DNA of 32,631 nt from a virus. The notes under the pieces are model-generated. The model was given only the letters and a program-made list of their open reading frames with translations, searched no databases and was not told the DNA's origin. Both the position numbers and the translations under genes were made by a program. Numbering within the stretch: the first letter of the stretch is position 1; each line of letters begins with the position of its first letter. The DNA lies in IMG/VR virus record IMGVR_UViG_3300031521_001878, positions 1-32,631 of that record; one strand, given 5' to 3'. Shown piece by piece: positions 14,303-22,123 of this stretch.

Positions 14303-15034
14303 ATGGAAGAACAAAAAACACTGCCGGTACTTGATACCGACAAAGCCAAAACTACTTATTTAGTAGCAGGACAAGAAGTATCACTTTCTTATGCAATCGT
14401 TCGTAATTTTCTAACGAAAGGAGATGGTAAAGTAACTGATCAGGACCTAACGCAATTCATTTCGATCTGCAAGTACAACCAACTTAACCCGTTTTTGAAC
14501 GAGGCATACCTTGTGAAGTTTGGTTCTGCTCCAGCACAAATGATTGTAAGTAAAGAAGCTCTTATGAAAAGAGCAGAAGCTTGTGATAAGTATGAAGGAA
14601 TTCAAGCCGGAGTAATTGTAATGAGAGGAAAAGATGTTATTGAACTTGAGGGATGTTTTTTCCTACCCAACGATGAACTTGTTGGAGGATGGGCAAAAGT
14701 TTATAGGTCAGATCGTAAATATCCAAGTATTTCAAAATTACAATTCAAAGAGTACAACAAAGCACAGGCTACATGGAATGAAAAGCCTTCAACAATGATT
14801 CGAAAGGTTGCAGAGGTTCAGGCTCTTCGTGAAGCATTCCCTACTCAACTCGGAGCAATGTACACAGCAGAAGAACAAGGTATCAAAATTGAAGATGCAC
14901 AAGCGATTGTGGTAGCTTCTGAAATCAATGAGAAAGCAAACAAAGAAACAATCTCTATTGATCCTGAACAAGCGGTTGCTATGCCGGTCAGTGAATCTCA
15001 AAAAAGTAATGAACCTATTGCAAGAAAATTCTGA
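14303..15034 (+). CDS. bet: Bet/RecT-family single-strand annealing protein
   Basis: The 243-residue protein matches the lambda Bet family along its length: LTQFISICKYNQLNPFLNEAYLV, FGSAPAQMIVSKEALMKRAE, then LVGGWAKVYRSDRKYPSISKLQFKEYNKAQATW with PSTMIRKVAEVQALREAFPTQLGAMY. It should anneal complementary single strands during phage recombination and replication. It is the first gene of an operon with its own regulated promoter and structured leader. The ATPase gene precedes it and an MBL-fold hydrolase overlaps its stop. Family assignment is strong. Confidence 0.93.
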   Translation: MEEQKTLPVLDTDKAKTTYLVAGQEVSLSYAIVRNFLTKGDGKVTDQDLTQFISICKYNQLNPFLNEAYLVKFGSAPAQMIVSKEALMKRAEACDKYEGIQAGVIVMRGKDVIELEGCFFLPNDELVGGWAKVYRSDRKYPSISKLQFKEYNKAQATWNEKPSTMIRKVAEVQALREAFPTQLGAMYTAEEQGIKIEDAQAIVVASEINEKANKETISIDPEQAVAMPVSESQKSNEPIARKF

Positions 15035-15774
15035 TGAGACTAACCATTCTTGGCAGTTCAAGTTCGGGTAATTCTTATATCCTACACAACGACAAAGAAG
15101 CGTTGATTATTGAATGTGGAATAAGGTTTTCAGAGGTAAAACAAACTTTGAATTTCGACATAACAAAGGTTGTTGGATGTCTGATCACCCACGAACATGG
15201 CGATCACTCCAAGTATGTTAATGATGTTTTGAATTGTAGAATAATGGTGTTTGCCTCTTCCGGCACAATCAAAGGAATGAAACTTAAAACTTCGATTCAA
15301 CCCATTGCGGTTGAATCGGAGAAACAGTTTGGAATAGGAAATTTTAAAATTCTACCTTTCAGAACAAAGCATGATTGCAACGAACCATTAGGTTTTCTTA
15401 TCAGTCACCAAGAAATAGGTACTATGCTTTTTGCAACCGATACCTATTACTTACCCTTCACGTTTAGTGGACTTACCAATATCCTACTTGAGTGTAATTA
15501 TTCAGATGAAATATTGAATGAGAATATTCAAAAAGGAATTGTTCACCCTGCACTTAGAGATAGGACAATGCTAAGTCACATGAGCCTCAAAACGTGTATT
15601 AAGACGCTACAGGCTAACAACCTATCAAAAGTTAACAATATCATTCTTATTCACCTGTCAAGTCGTAATTCTGATGAAATATATTTTCAAAAGATTGTTT
15701 CTGAAAAGACAGGCAAGAATGTGATTATTGCAAAAAAAGGTCTTGAAATAGAGTTCAACAAACACCCTTTTTGA
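15034..15774 (+). CDS. MBL-fold metallohydrolase, possible exonuclease partner of Bet
   Basis: The 246-residue protein has the metallo-beta-lactamase signature HEHGDHS (His53, His55, Asp57, His58), a following metal-ligand ATDT and a later SHMSL. It begins MRLTILGSSSSGNSYIL, as in the WalJ/YycJ-like branch of the fold, which includes nucleases. No lambda Exo-like or RecE-like exonuclease is seen, and this gene overlaps bet by one base, so it may supply the nuclease activity. Family strong, partner role inferred. Confidence 0.85.
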   Translation: MRLTILGSSSSGNSYILHNDKEALIIECGIRFSEVKQTLNFDITKVVGCLITHEHGDHSKYVNDVLNCRIMVFASSGTIKGMKLKTSIQPIAVESEKQFGIGNFKILPFRTKHDCNEPLGFLISHQEIGTMLFATDTYYLPFTFSGLTNILLECNYSDEILNENIQKGIVHPALRDRTMLSHMSLKTCIKTLQANNLSKVNNIILIHLSSRNSDEIYFQKIVSEKTGKNVIIAKKGLEIEFNKHPF

Positions 15775-15775
15775 T

Positions 15776-16039
15776 ATGGAAAAGTATAATGAAAAGTCCT
15801 TTCTTTTACCTGATAGTCATAGGTCTATGGCTTGTTATCACGCCAAGGTAATAGATAATGTGATGAAAATCACCATCCATGATTGTAAAGGTTCAATTCA
15901 ACTTCATAACGATCTCTCTAATCCTGAAGAGGTAAGAGAAGCTTTGGAAAAATTAGAAGTTCTTGCTTCTGGAATAGTAAAACTACAGAATTTCGTTTAT
16001 CAAAATTACAAAGCAAATGAGCTAAGTATAAATAACTAA
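15776..16039 (+). CDS. Small Bet-operon protein, unknown function
   Basis: The 87-residue protein has an N-terminal beta-rich half (YHAKVIDNVMKITIHDCKGSIQLHNDL) and a C-terminal helix (PEEVREALEKLEVLASGIVKLQNFVYQNY). It starts two bases after the MBL gene. No family recognised. By position it may be a recombination accessory. Confidence 0.6.
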   Translation: MEKYNEKSFLLPDSHRSMACYHAKVIDNVMKITIHDCKGSIQLHNDLSNPEEVREALEKLEVLASGIVKLQNFVYQNYKANELSINN

Positions 16040-16061
16040 TCGCCGAAAGGCACAATAATTT

Positions 16062-16490
16062 ATGGAAAAAATTTTATTTGGAGAAATCCCGCAAGGGACA
16101 AGAAAACAGTACCTCGAAGACAACGCAGCGGGTATTGAAAGAATAGGCTACACCAAGCCTTTTGAAGCTGAACAAATTGATGAGTTCAAAAATCAACTTG
16201 CAGAAACTTCCATCTCTATCAACGACAAAGAAGAAGAGATTAGAGAGATCACAAAATCGCTCAAAGATGAGTTGAAGCCATTGAAGGAAGATCGTTCAAA
16301 ACTACTCAAGAACATCAAAGAAAAGTCCGAATTCGTCAATGAGGAGCTTTTCAAATTCATTGATCACGAAAATGGTAATGTTGGCTATTATGACAATAGC
16401 GGCATTTTGAGGTCTGAACGTAAAATTTACGCAGAAGAGAGACAAACAACCATCTTTCGTTTGCCTGTAGCGACAGGAACGGAAGGTTAA
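16062..16490 (+). CDS. Coiled-coil phage protein of the recombination operon
   Basis: The 142-residue protein opens with MEKILFGEIPQGTRKQYLEDNAAGIERIGYTKPF, has a long charged helix (about residues 38-95; EEEIREITKSLKDELKPLKEDRSKLLKNIKEK) and a short beta-rich C-terminus (NVGYYDNSGILRSERKIY). I do not recognise the family. It lies between the MBL hydrolase and a possible DUF2303-like protein. Confidence 0.6.
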   Translation: MEKILFGEIPQGTRKQYLEDNAAGIERIGYTKPFEAEQIDEFKNQLAETSISINDKEEEIREITKSLKDELKPLKEDRSKLLKNIKEKSEFVNEELFKFIDHENGNVGYYDNSGILRSERKIYAEERQTTIFRLPVATGTEG

Positions 16491-16515
16491 TTATTTACCA
16501 TCAAACAAATTAATT

Positions 16516-17262
16516 ATGAACTTAGAAGAACAAAAATTGAACATTACACTTGCACCAGGTCAGCAAGAAGTTGTAATTCGTTATGGAGAAGCACCGAAAG
16601 TGCTTGATCCAAAAGCTCCCGTAAAAGTTTCTATTAACGGAACTATTCAGTCACCGTATCAGTTTCTTACGAAAAGACTTGATCAAGCTGATCAGTTTAC
16701 TCAGAAGCTTTCTCACATCATTGTTAACAGAGATAATATTTCAATTCAACTCGTTATCTGCGAAAACGATGAATACACTCGTGGTAATGTTACTGGCAGG
16801 CTTGAATTTAATCCCAAATTTGTTGAATTTGGCGTAAATTATTCGGGCAAGGTTTGGTCTCCTTTTGAATTGGCGATGTTCATCAAAATGAACCGCTCAT
16901 TCTTTACTGACAAAGCAATCGCAATGAAGTTGGTTTCGGATTTGAAAAACTTCAAAGCAAAAGTAAACTCTAAAATTGAACAGGCTGCATCGGAAAAAGG
17001 AGATCGCACCGACAACTTTTCTCAAGTTGTTGATTCAAATCTACCTGAATCGTTTACTCTGAAAATGCCAATCTTCAAAGGTCAAGCCGCAGAATCTTTC
17101 GAGGTTGAAACATTCGCCTCCATTGATGGCCGTGAAGTAGGTTTCATACTTCTTTCGCCCGGTGCTAACGAAAGCATGGAAACGCTTCGTGATAGCGTGA
17201 TCGATGAGCAGTTGAATGCAATCAGAGAACTTACGCCTGACATTGCAATCTTTGAGGTATAA
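16516..17262 (+). CDS. Recombination-region phage protein, possibly DUF2303-like
   Basis: The 248-residue protein is beta-rich at the N-terminus (NITLAPGQQEVVIRYGEAP) with a middle helix (VWSPFELAMFIKMNRSFFTD, KAIAMKLVSDLKNFKAKVNSKIEQ) and a beta-rich C-terminus. Proteins of similar size and layout, such as the DUF2303/YfdQ family, occur beside phage annealases, and the 'W-P-F-E-L' helix recalls their conserved tryptophan region, but the match is weak. It is the last gene before the inverted repeat at 17287. Confidence 0.5.
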   Translation: MNLEEQKLNITLAPGQQEVVIRYGEAPKVLDPKAPVKVSINGTIQSPYQFLTKRLDQADQFTQKLSHIIVNRDNISIQLVICENDEYTRGNVTGRLEFNPKFVEFGVNYSGKVWSPFELAMFIKMNRSFFTDKAIAMKLVSDLKNFKAKVNSKIEQAASEKGDRTDNFSQVVDSNLPESFTLKMPIFKGQAAESFEVETFASIDGREVGFILLSPGANESMETLRDSVIDEQLNAIRELTPDIAIFEV

Positions 17263-17286
17263 AACCAAAGTTACAAAAGTCAAATC

Positions 17287-17361
17287 ATTGTAATTCAGGG
17301 AAAAATCAAGTTAAAAAACAGATTAAGTACCTGAATTACAATAATATATAATTATCTTTAC
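17287..17361 (+). promoter_or_regulatory. Promoter flanked by a perfect 13-bp inverted repeat
   Basis: ATTGTAATTCAGG (17287-17299) is repeated exactly in inverse at 17330-17342, with 30 bases between. The right arm ends 10 bp before the -7 box TATCTTTAC (17353-17361), the position occupied by the palindromic operator in other promoters here. The start codon follows only two bases after the box, so the transcript may be leaderless or the true start may lie downstream. A hairpin role is less likely because no T-run follows. Confidence 0.6.
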
Positions 17362-17363
17362 AC

Positions 17364-17744
17364 ATGGAAATCAAGGAAGAATTACAAATAATTCAGAATT
17401 ATATAGAAATTACTTGTTCTAATGATCCCGATGAAATAATGGATAGATTGTCTACTTTGAATGTATATCTTGCTCGTTCAACAGAAATGTATGCAAATGC
17501 GAGGCAAGTTCTAAGAGCAAAGAAAACGTCAAAAATAAGTGAAACCATTATATCAATAGCTAAAGAAAGTCATTTGTCCGCCAATGTCCAAAATGCTCTT
17601 CTTGATTCTATATGTGATGAAGAGTCAAAGATAGCAGAATGGTGTGAACGTCAGAATAGATGTATTACCCACCAGATGGATGTTTTAAGGTCTATACTTA
17701 GTTATGTGAAAGAAGACCGAAAGGCAACAAAATACGGAAATTGA
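17364..17744 (+). CDS. Helical phage protein before the replication genes, unknown function
   Basis: The 126-residue protein is nearly all helical (NYIEITCSNDPDEIMDRLSTLNVYLARSTEMYANARQVL ... AEWCERQNRCITHQMDVLRSILSYVKEDRK). Proteins with a similar pattern ('ER.N..HQ...LR..LSY.KE') occur upstream of phage replication genes, but I cannot name the family. Its start lies only two bases after a -7 box. It ends three bases before the DUF4373 ATG. Confidence 0.6.
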   Translation: MEIKEELQIIQNYIEITCSNDPDEIMDRLSTLNVYLARSTEMYANARQVLRAKKTSKISETIISIAKESHLSANVQNALLDSICDEESKIAEWCERQNRCITHQMDVLRSILSYVKEDRKATKYGN

Positions 17745-17746
17745 TT

Positions 17747-18604
17747 ATGGCAAAGACCGGATTCGATTATTACAATGTAGATACAGACAGGTATCAGGAC
17801 ATTCGTATAAAAAGATTGAAGAAAACATTTGGATGTAATGGTGTTGCCGTTTATGATTATATTTTGTGTGAGATTTACAGGGTAAAAGGTTGTTTCCTTG
17901 AGTGGGACGAAAGTACTGCCTTTGACGTGGCCGACTACCTTGAGCTGAAAGAATCAGCAGTAAATGAGATAGTAAACTACTGCGGTGTTGTGGGTCTTTT
18001 TAATAAAGAACTGCTCACAAGTGGGAGTATTATATCTTCTTTATCAATCCAGAACAGATATATAGAAATGTGCCGTAGAGCTAAAAGAACTAATTGTGAT
18101 ATTCCGAAAAATGTAATTATTCTGGAAGAAACGAAGAAACTTCCAGAAGAAACAGCAAAAACTACGGAAGAAACTCAACAAAGTAAAGTAGAGAAAAGTA
18201 AAGAAATACCCCCCCCTACCCCCCCTTTGGGTGGAGAGAGCGAGAATACTTCTCCTCAAAATCCACCTGAAACAAACAAAACTCCCAAAGAAAAACCCCC
18301 TTGGAAAAAAGACTTCGATGTTTACAAACAGGGATTAAGAGAAGCATTTAAATCTATTCGCAAAAACAAAGAATGGATTGAAAAGCAAGAAAAATTTAAC
18401 CCCGGAGTGGACATTATTTTATCCATCGAAAAAGCTTGCACCAACTACTGGGCTTTAGAAGCCGGTTGGAAAAAGAAAAAGGGAACTCAAATAATTGATA
18501 TTGACTGGCCTGCTACATTTGCCAACGCGATTTCAATGAACACAAACAGAGTATGGAAATCAAAAGAACTAAGCAATGAATCAGAAAACACCCATGTATA
18601 TTAG
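17747..18604 (+). CDS. DUF4373/Lin1244-like replication protein
   Basis: The start chosen is ATG 17747. The 285-residue protein has an N-terminal DUF4373-type domain (residues 1-105: GFDYYNVDTDRYQDIRIKRLKK, FGCNGVAVYDYILCEIYRVKGCFLEW), a Thr/Glu/Pro-rich linker (about 125-185) and a C-terminal helical domain with conserved Trp residues. These proteins sit beside DnaB in Bacteroidota phages and are thought to be initiators or helicase loaders. The linker is encoded by two cytosine runs (eight at 18209-18216, seven at 18219-18225), a possible slippage site. It overlaps dnaB by 29 bases. No primase is seen. Confidence 0.8.
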   Translation: MAKTGFDYYNVDTDRYQDIRIKRLKKTFGCNGVAVYDYILCEIYRVKGCFLEWDESTAFDVADYLELKESAVNEIVNYCGVVGLFNKELLTSGSIISSLSIQNRYIEMCRRAKRTNCDIPKNVIILEETKKLPEETAKTTEETQQSKVEKSKEIPPPTPPLGGESENTSPQNPPETNKTPKEKPPWKKDFDVYKQGLREAFKSIRKNKEWIEKQEKFNPGVDIILSIEKACTNYWALEAGWKKKKGTQIIDIDWPATFANAISMNTNRVWKSKELSNESENTHVY

Positions 18605-20024
18605 TGATTACGGAAAACTTCCACCTCAAGCAGTAGAGCTTGAAGAAGATGTACTGGGTGCTATAATGCTCGAAAAAGAAGCATACTTGAAAATAAATCT
18701 TCGTCCAGAAGACTTCTATAAGGAATCACATTTGAAGATATTTGAAGCGATTAAACAACTTGCTGACAAGCATATTCCAATAGATATGCATCTTGTGGTT
18801 GAACAGTTGAGAAAAAATGGAACGCTTGAAGAAGTTGGAGGGGCATACTACATCACTCAGTTAACCGTAAAAATAAGTTCATCCGCTAACATTGAATTTC
18901 ACGCAGCAATAATCAGGCAGAAATCATTAGCAAGAAAAATGATCTCAATGAGTTCATCTATTCAGGACATGTCGTTCAATGAAAATACAGATATTGCTGA
19001 TGTGTTTGAATTTGCAGAAAAGGAATTTACCCGAATCACAACCGATTCCAATGATGTAATGGCAAGTGATATGAAAGAGTCGCTTGAAGAAGTAATAAAA
19101 TACATATCTGAACTTCAAAACAAGGCTCAAAAAGGAGATAAATTAGCAATACCAACATGTCTGAACGCTCTTAACAAAGAATTATATGGTGGATGGCATG
19201 CGCCGGACCTTATTGTTATCGGAGCAAGACCATCAATGGGAAAGACACAGTTTGCAGTACAATTTGCAAAATTTGCTTCAAAAGCACTTCAAGACACGCT
19301 TTTTGTTTCTATAGAAATGACTAAAATACAGTTGTTGCTTAGGATGATAACAGAAAGCGATATACTTAGCATGGATAAGATCAAGACAGGCCAATTAACA
19401 AGTGACGAATGGAATGAACTTGATCTGATTATGGCTGATCTTGAAAATATGAATCTGTACATATCAGATGATCCATCTATTCGATATTTAAGTAACATTA
19501 AATCTGTTGCACGAAGTCTTGCAAGGCAAGGAAAATTAAAGCTTTTAATTATAGATTACCTTCAACTTATTAAGACAAATATGAAGTTTGGTACCCGTGA
19601 TCTTGAGATTGGTTATATCACAGGAGAATTGAAGAGTTTAGCAAAAGAATTGAATATCCCAATCATATTGCTTGCTCAGTTATCAAGACCAATGAAAGGA
19701 ATGAAAGTCAAAAACCCACAATTAGAAGATTTAAGAGAGTCTGGAAACATAGAGCAAGATGCTGACATTGTTATATTTATTCATAGACCTACATATTACG
19801 ATCAAGAAGCGGTAGATAAAATTGGAAATAGTTGGAAAAATAGAGGTAGTTTAATAATAGCCAAGCATAGGGAGGGAGAAAGGGATAAGTTAATACCTTT
19901 TGGTCATGATGAAAAATTCAAACGAATATTTGATGATGGATGTGATCCTGTTCATAAAAACGGAGATCATATAACAGAAGGAATCTTCCCAACTGACGGA
20001 TGGAACGATGGAAATGCATTTTGA
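18576..20024 (+). CDS. dnaB: DnaB-type replicative helicase
   Basis: The 482-residue protein has the DnaB N-terminal domain (residues 12-110: PPQAVELEEDVLGAIMLEKEA, FYKESHLKIFEAI) and a RecA-like C-terminal domain with Walker A GARPSMGKTQ at about 216, Walker B LLIIDYLQLI at about 324, LLAQLSRPM and DLRESGNIEQDADIVIFIHRP. It should unwind phage DNA at the fork. ATG 18594 is an alternative start that would shorten the overlap with the DUF4373 gene. It closes the replication operon; a phage-regulon promoter follows. Confidence 0.95.
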   Translation: MNQKTPMYISDYGKLPPQAVELEEDVLGAIMLEKEAYLKINLRPEDFYKESHLKIFEAIKQLADKHIPIDMHLVVEQLRKNGTLEEVGGAYYITQLTVKISSSANIEFHAAIIRQKSLARKMISMSSSIQDMSFNENTDIADVFEFAEKEFTRITTDSNDVMASDMKESLEEVIKYISELQNKAQKGDKLAIPTCLNALNKELYGGWHAPDLIVIGARPSMGKTQFAVQFAKFASKALQDTLFVSIEMTKIQLLLRMITESDILSMDKIKTGQLTSDEWNELDLIMADLENMNLYISDDPSIRYLSNIKSVARSLARQGKLKLLIIDYLQLIKTNMKFGTRDLEIGYITGELKSLAKELNIPIILLAQLSRPMKGMKVKNPQLEDLRESGNIEQDADIVIFIHRPTYYDQEAVDKIGNSWKNRGSLIIAKHREGERDKLIPFGHDEKFKRIFDDGCDPVHKNGDHITEGIFPTDGWNDGNAF

Positions 20025-20068
20025 TATAGTTAAACTAACGTAATTAGATAAAAATAAATGCCTGCATG

Positions 20069-20102
20069 TGAGTACATTATACTCACTTATCACTATCTTT
20101 AC
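20069..20102 (+). promoter_or_regulatory. Phage-regulon promoter with perfect operator, upstream of the cassette array (copy 3)
   Basis: The operator TGAGTA-CATTA-TACTCA (20069-20085) is a perfect 6-bp inverted repeat, 8 bp before the -7 box TATCTTTAC (20094-20102). AGTTAAACTAAC lies at 20028-20039, 66 bp upstream of the box. It points into the integron-like cassette region, taking the place a cassette promoter would have. Confidence 0.75.
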
Positions 20103-20337
20103 ATCATAATTAAAAGTACTAATATAATAAGTATTCATTGTAAAAAACTTTAGATTATGAGTAACTATTTGATAACAAGGGTAATGGTTTACCTAAAAAC
20201 TTCGGTGTCGTTGTTTTTTCTTAGCATTGTACATAACGATTAGCATAAGAGCAGGCGGGGTCTTGTGCGAAGTGACTGAACCCCGCAAAACTTAGTATTT
20301 ATTTTTTTGTGGGTGGATTTCTTAATTTAAAAACTAT
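20103..20337 (+). promoter_or_regulatory. Long structured leader between promoter and PAPS-reductase-like gene
   Basis: This 235-base stretch holds no good gene. It has a possible 28-codon leader peptide (ATG 20157, stop 20243; MSNYLITRVMVYLKTSVSLF...), a small hairpin GGTAA-TGGT-TTACC at about 20180-20193, and a GCGGGGTC/GAACCCCGC stem (20255-20262 with 20278-20286). AAAACTTAGTATTTATTTTTTTG follows, T-rich but about 15 bases from the stem. It may be an attenuator or a degenerate recombination site; neither is clear. Confidence 0.4.
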
Positions 20338-21156
20338 ATGGAATTAAAAAAAATTGATAGCGCAATAAAACTTTTAAAATCTGTAAAATGTGACGAAATA
20401 GAATTGTCGTATTCAGGTGGTAAAGATTCAGACGTTATTTTGGAGCTTGCAAAACTTGCAGATATTCCATACAGAGCTATTTATAAGAATACAACCATAG
20501 ACCCAAAAGGAACGATTCTGCACTGCAAAAATAACGGTGTTGAAATAATCAATCCGAAAAAATCATTTCTGAAACTGATAGAACAAAAAGGATTTCCAAC
20601 TATGCGCTGCCGTTTCTGCTGTGACGAATTAAAAGAGTATAAAATACTTGATAATTCAATACAAGGAATTAGAAGGTGTGAAAGCGCAAAGAGAGCTAAA
20701 AACTACAGAGAACCTATTATTTGCCGAATTTACGGAAGCAAAAAAAATCATGTAAACGTAGTTCTACCGATTTTAGACTGGACAGATAATGACGTTTTAG
20801 ATTTTGTTGAAATGCAAAAAATACAATGCCACCCGCTTTATTATGTGAATGGACAATTTGACGTAAAAAAAAGACTTGGCTGTGTTGGCTGCCCATTAAA
20901 AGCAGATAAAGGACTTTCCGATTTTAAAGAAAATCCGAAAATGGTGAAAGCATGGATAAACGCTGGGCAAATATGGTGGGATAAGCCACGAGAAAAGGAA
21001 ATAAAAAGCAAAGCAAAATTTGATAATATACATGAACTTTTTGCACACAACATTTTCTTTTCGAGTTACGAAAATTTTAGATTAGCAAAAGAAGGGTTTT
21101 TCGGAAAAGTTGATTTTAAAGAAAGACTTGAAAATTACTTCGATATTAAACTTTAA
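20338..21156 (+). CDS. PAPS-reductase-family (PP-loop) protein
   Basis: The 272-residue protein has the PP-loop SGGKDS at about residues 26-31, then cysteine motifs RCRFCCDELK and LGCVGCPLK that probably bind an iron-sulphur cluster or zinc, as in phage PAPS-reductase-like and DndC-like proteins. The family adenylates or reduces sulphur substrates. In phages the substrate is usually unknown, and DNA or tRNA sulphur chemistry is a possibility. No dnd or other sulphur genes are nearby. Its stop codon lies within CTTTAACGG, resembling the start of an attC site, so it may be the first gene cassette. Confidence 0.75.
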   Translation: MELKKIDSAIKLLKSVKCDEIELSYSGGKDSDVILELAKLADIPYRAIYKNTTIDPKGTILHCKNNGVEIINPKKSFLKLIEQKGFPTMRCRFCCDELKEYKILDNSIQGIRRCESAKRAKNYREPIICRIYGSKKNHVNVVLPILDWTDNDVLDFVEMQKIQCHPLYYVNGQFDVKKRLGCVGCPLKADKGLSDFKENPKMVKAWINAGQIWWDKPREKEIKSKAKFDNIHELFAHNIFFSSYENFRLAKEGFFGKVDFKERLENYFDIKL

Positions 21157-21262
21157 CGGCTTGAAAAGCCGAGAGCGTGGATAAAAAAAATAAATACGGC
21201 TGCGATAAGCTGTCAAAATGCGAAACGGTGTCTGCCGTGTAGGCATAGGTGATGTTAGCGGT
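21150..21262 (+). repeat. Candidate attC-like site A, chimeric or degenerate
   Basis: The right end GTTAGCGGT (21254-21262) is clear because it is the exact complement of ACCGCTAAC at the end of cassette B (21651-21659). The left end CTTTAAC (21150-21156) overlaps the stop of the PAPS-reductase gene, but the two halves do not pair well. A separate small stem CGGCTT-GAA-AAGCCG follows at 21157-21171. It could be a hybrid attC, an attI-like site, or only a target of cassette insertion. Confidence 0.45.
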
Positions 21263-21316
21263 TAGGTGCTTCTTTCTTATATTTTCAACTATTATTAATC
21301 AAATAAATTCACAATT

Positions 21317-21631
21317 ATGTTAGAAAACGAAAAATTATCCAGTAATAATTTATCAGCTCAACTTGAATTATACTCTGATATTTGTCAGAATTACAGTTCG
21401 ATTCTTCATCACATTTCTGAAAAAGGAACACTGATTCACGAAATTATTCGCAAGTCGAAAAAATCAGACAGTGGCGAAGTAACATTATCTAAAGAAGATT
21501 ACGAAAAACTTTTTGATATTTCTTATATTCTTTCAGATAGAAATAGATATGAAAATCTTGGTATTCTTGCAAAAACAGCAGTTCCAGATAATTTTGTAAA
21601 ATTAAAAATTCTGTCAACTCTAAAGCGGTAG
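21317..21631 (+). CDS. Cassette B gene, small helical protein of unknown function
   Basis: The 104-residue protein is predominantly helical (LSAQLELYSDICQNYSSILHHISEKGTLIHEIIRK) with no signal peptide or membrane segment. No family recognised. It is the only gene between G-TTAGCGG at 21254 and CGCTAAC at 21653, that is, one integron-like cassette of about 487 bp. There is no promoter box close to it, so it depends on upstream transcription. Confidence 0.6.
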   Translation: MLENEKLSSNNLSAQLELYSDICQNYSSILHHISEKGTLIHEIIRKSKKSDSGEVTLSKEDYEKLFDISYILSDRNRYENLGILAKTAVPDNFVKLKILSTLKR

Positions 21632-21650
21632 TCTGTTTTTTTTTGCACTT

Positions 21651-21749
21651 ACCGCTAACGGTGGTTGTATGGTGTCGGTTTGCCTTGCAGACACTTTCAC
21701 ATTACCGCTACATTGTCCGGCAAACTGCACTATACAACGTGTTATAAGC
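21651..21749 (+). repeat. attC-like site B
   Basis: This 99-base imperfect palindrome starts with R''-like CGCTAAC (21653-21659) and ends with R'-like GTTATAA (21741-21747). Arms 21664-21684 (GTTGTATGGTGTCGGTTTGCC) and 21719-21738 (GGCAAACTGCACTATACAAC) pair with a mismatched patch and one extrahelical base, as attC hairpins do. The 34-base loop is unpaired. The predicted crossover is between G21741 and T21742. Confidence 0.75.
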
Positions 21750-21827
21750 TGGGCATTTTAGTTATAAATTAAAAAGGGGAAGGCGAAAACCTTTAAAAGA
21801 GTAGCCAATAGATAAATACATAAATAA

Positions 21828-22118
21828 ATGAAAACAGCAGTTAAAAAAACCGAAGATTGGGCAAATTTTATTTTGCGCAGAATTACAAATGGTGTTGAAA
21901 CTGACACTATGCTTGGCGGATTTTACTCTTATATTGAAAAAGAGAAAAGCCCCGAAACATTTAATGAACTTACTAAAGAATGGGATGCTGACGATTTGAA
22001 AGATTGTTATGCTATAATCACATTTTTTGAAGAATCATTTATGCTACTATACGAAGGTTCTAATTATTACGTGATGACTGACACTGGTGGAACAGTAGCA
22101 AATAGAACTAAAAAGTAA
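21828..22118 (+). CDS. Cassette C gene, small acidic protein of unknown function
   Basis: The 96-residue protein is acidic and mixed alpha/beta (WANFILRRITNGVETDTMLGGF, WDADDLKDCYAIITFFEESFMLLYEGSNYYVMTDTGG). No family recognised. It is the single gene of a cassette bounded by GTTATAAGC at 21741 and GCTTATAAC at 22163, exact complements. The 5' flank after the cassette start (GCTGGGCATTTTA) is nearly the same as that of cassette D (GCTGGGCGTTTAA), suggesting a shared cassette ancestry. Confidence 0.6.
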   Translation: MKTAVKKTEDWANFILRRITNGVETDTMLGGFYSYIEKEKSPETFNELTKEWDADDLKDCYAIITFFEESFMLLYEGSNYYVMTDTGGTVANRTKK

Positions 22119-22123
22119 TTTTA

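Noticed and set aside
20255-20286. GCGGGGTC/GAACCCCGC hairpin upstream of the PAPS-reductase gene as a further attC site
   Set aside because: The stem is only about 8 bp, the outer ends (ACATAAC and CTTAGTA) fit the core consensus poorly, and no complementary core exists at the end of the following gene. It was kept only as leader structure.
20338-21156. PAPS-reductase-like gene as part of a DNA phosphorothioation (dnd) system
   Set aside because: No dndB, dndD, dndE or cysteine desulfurase genes are present in the window; one PP-loop gene alone is not enough.
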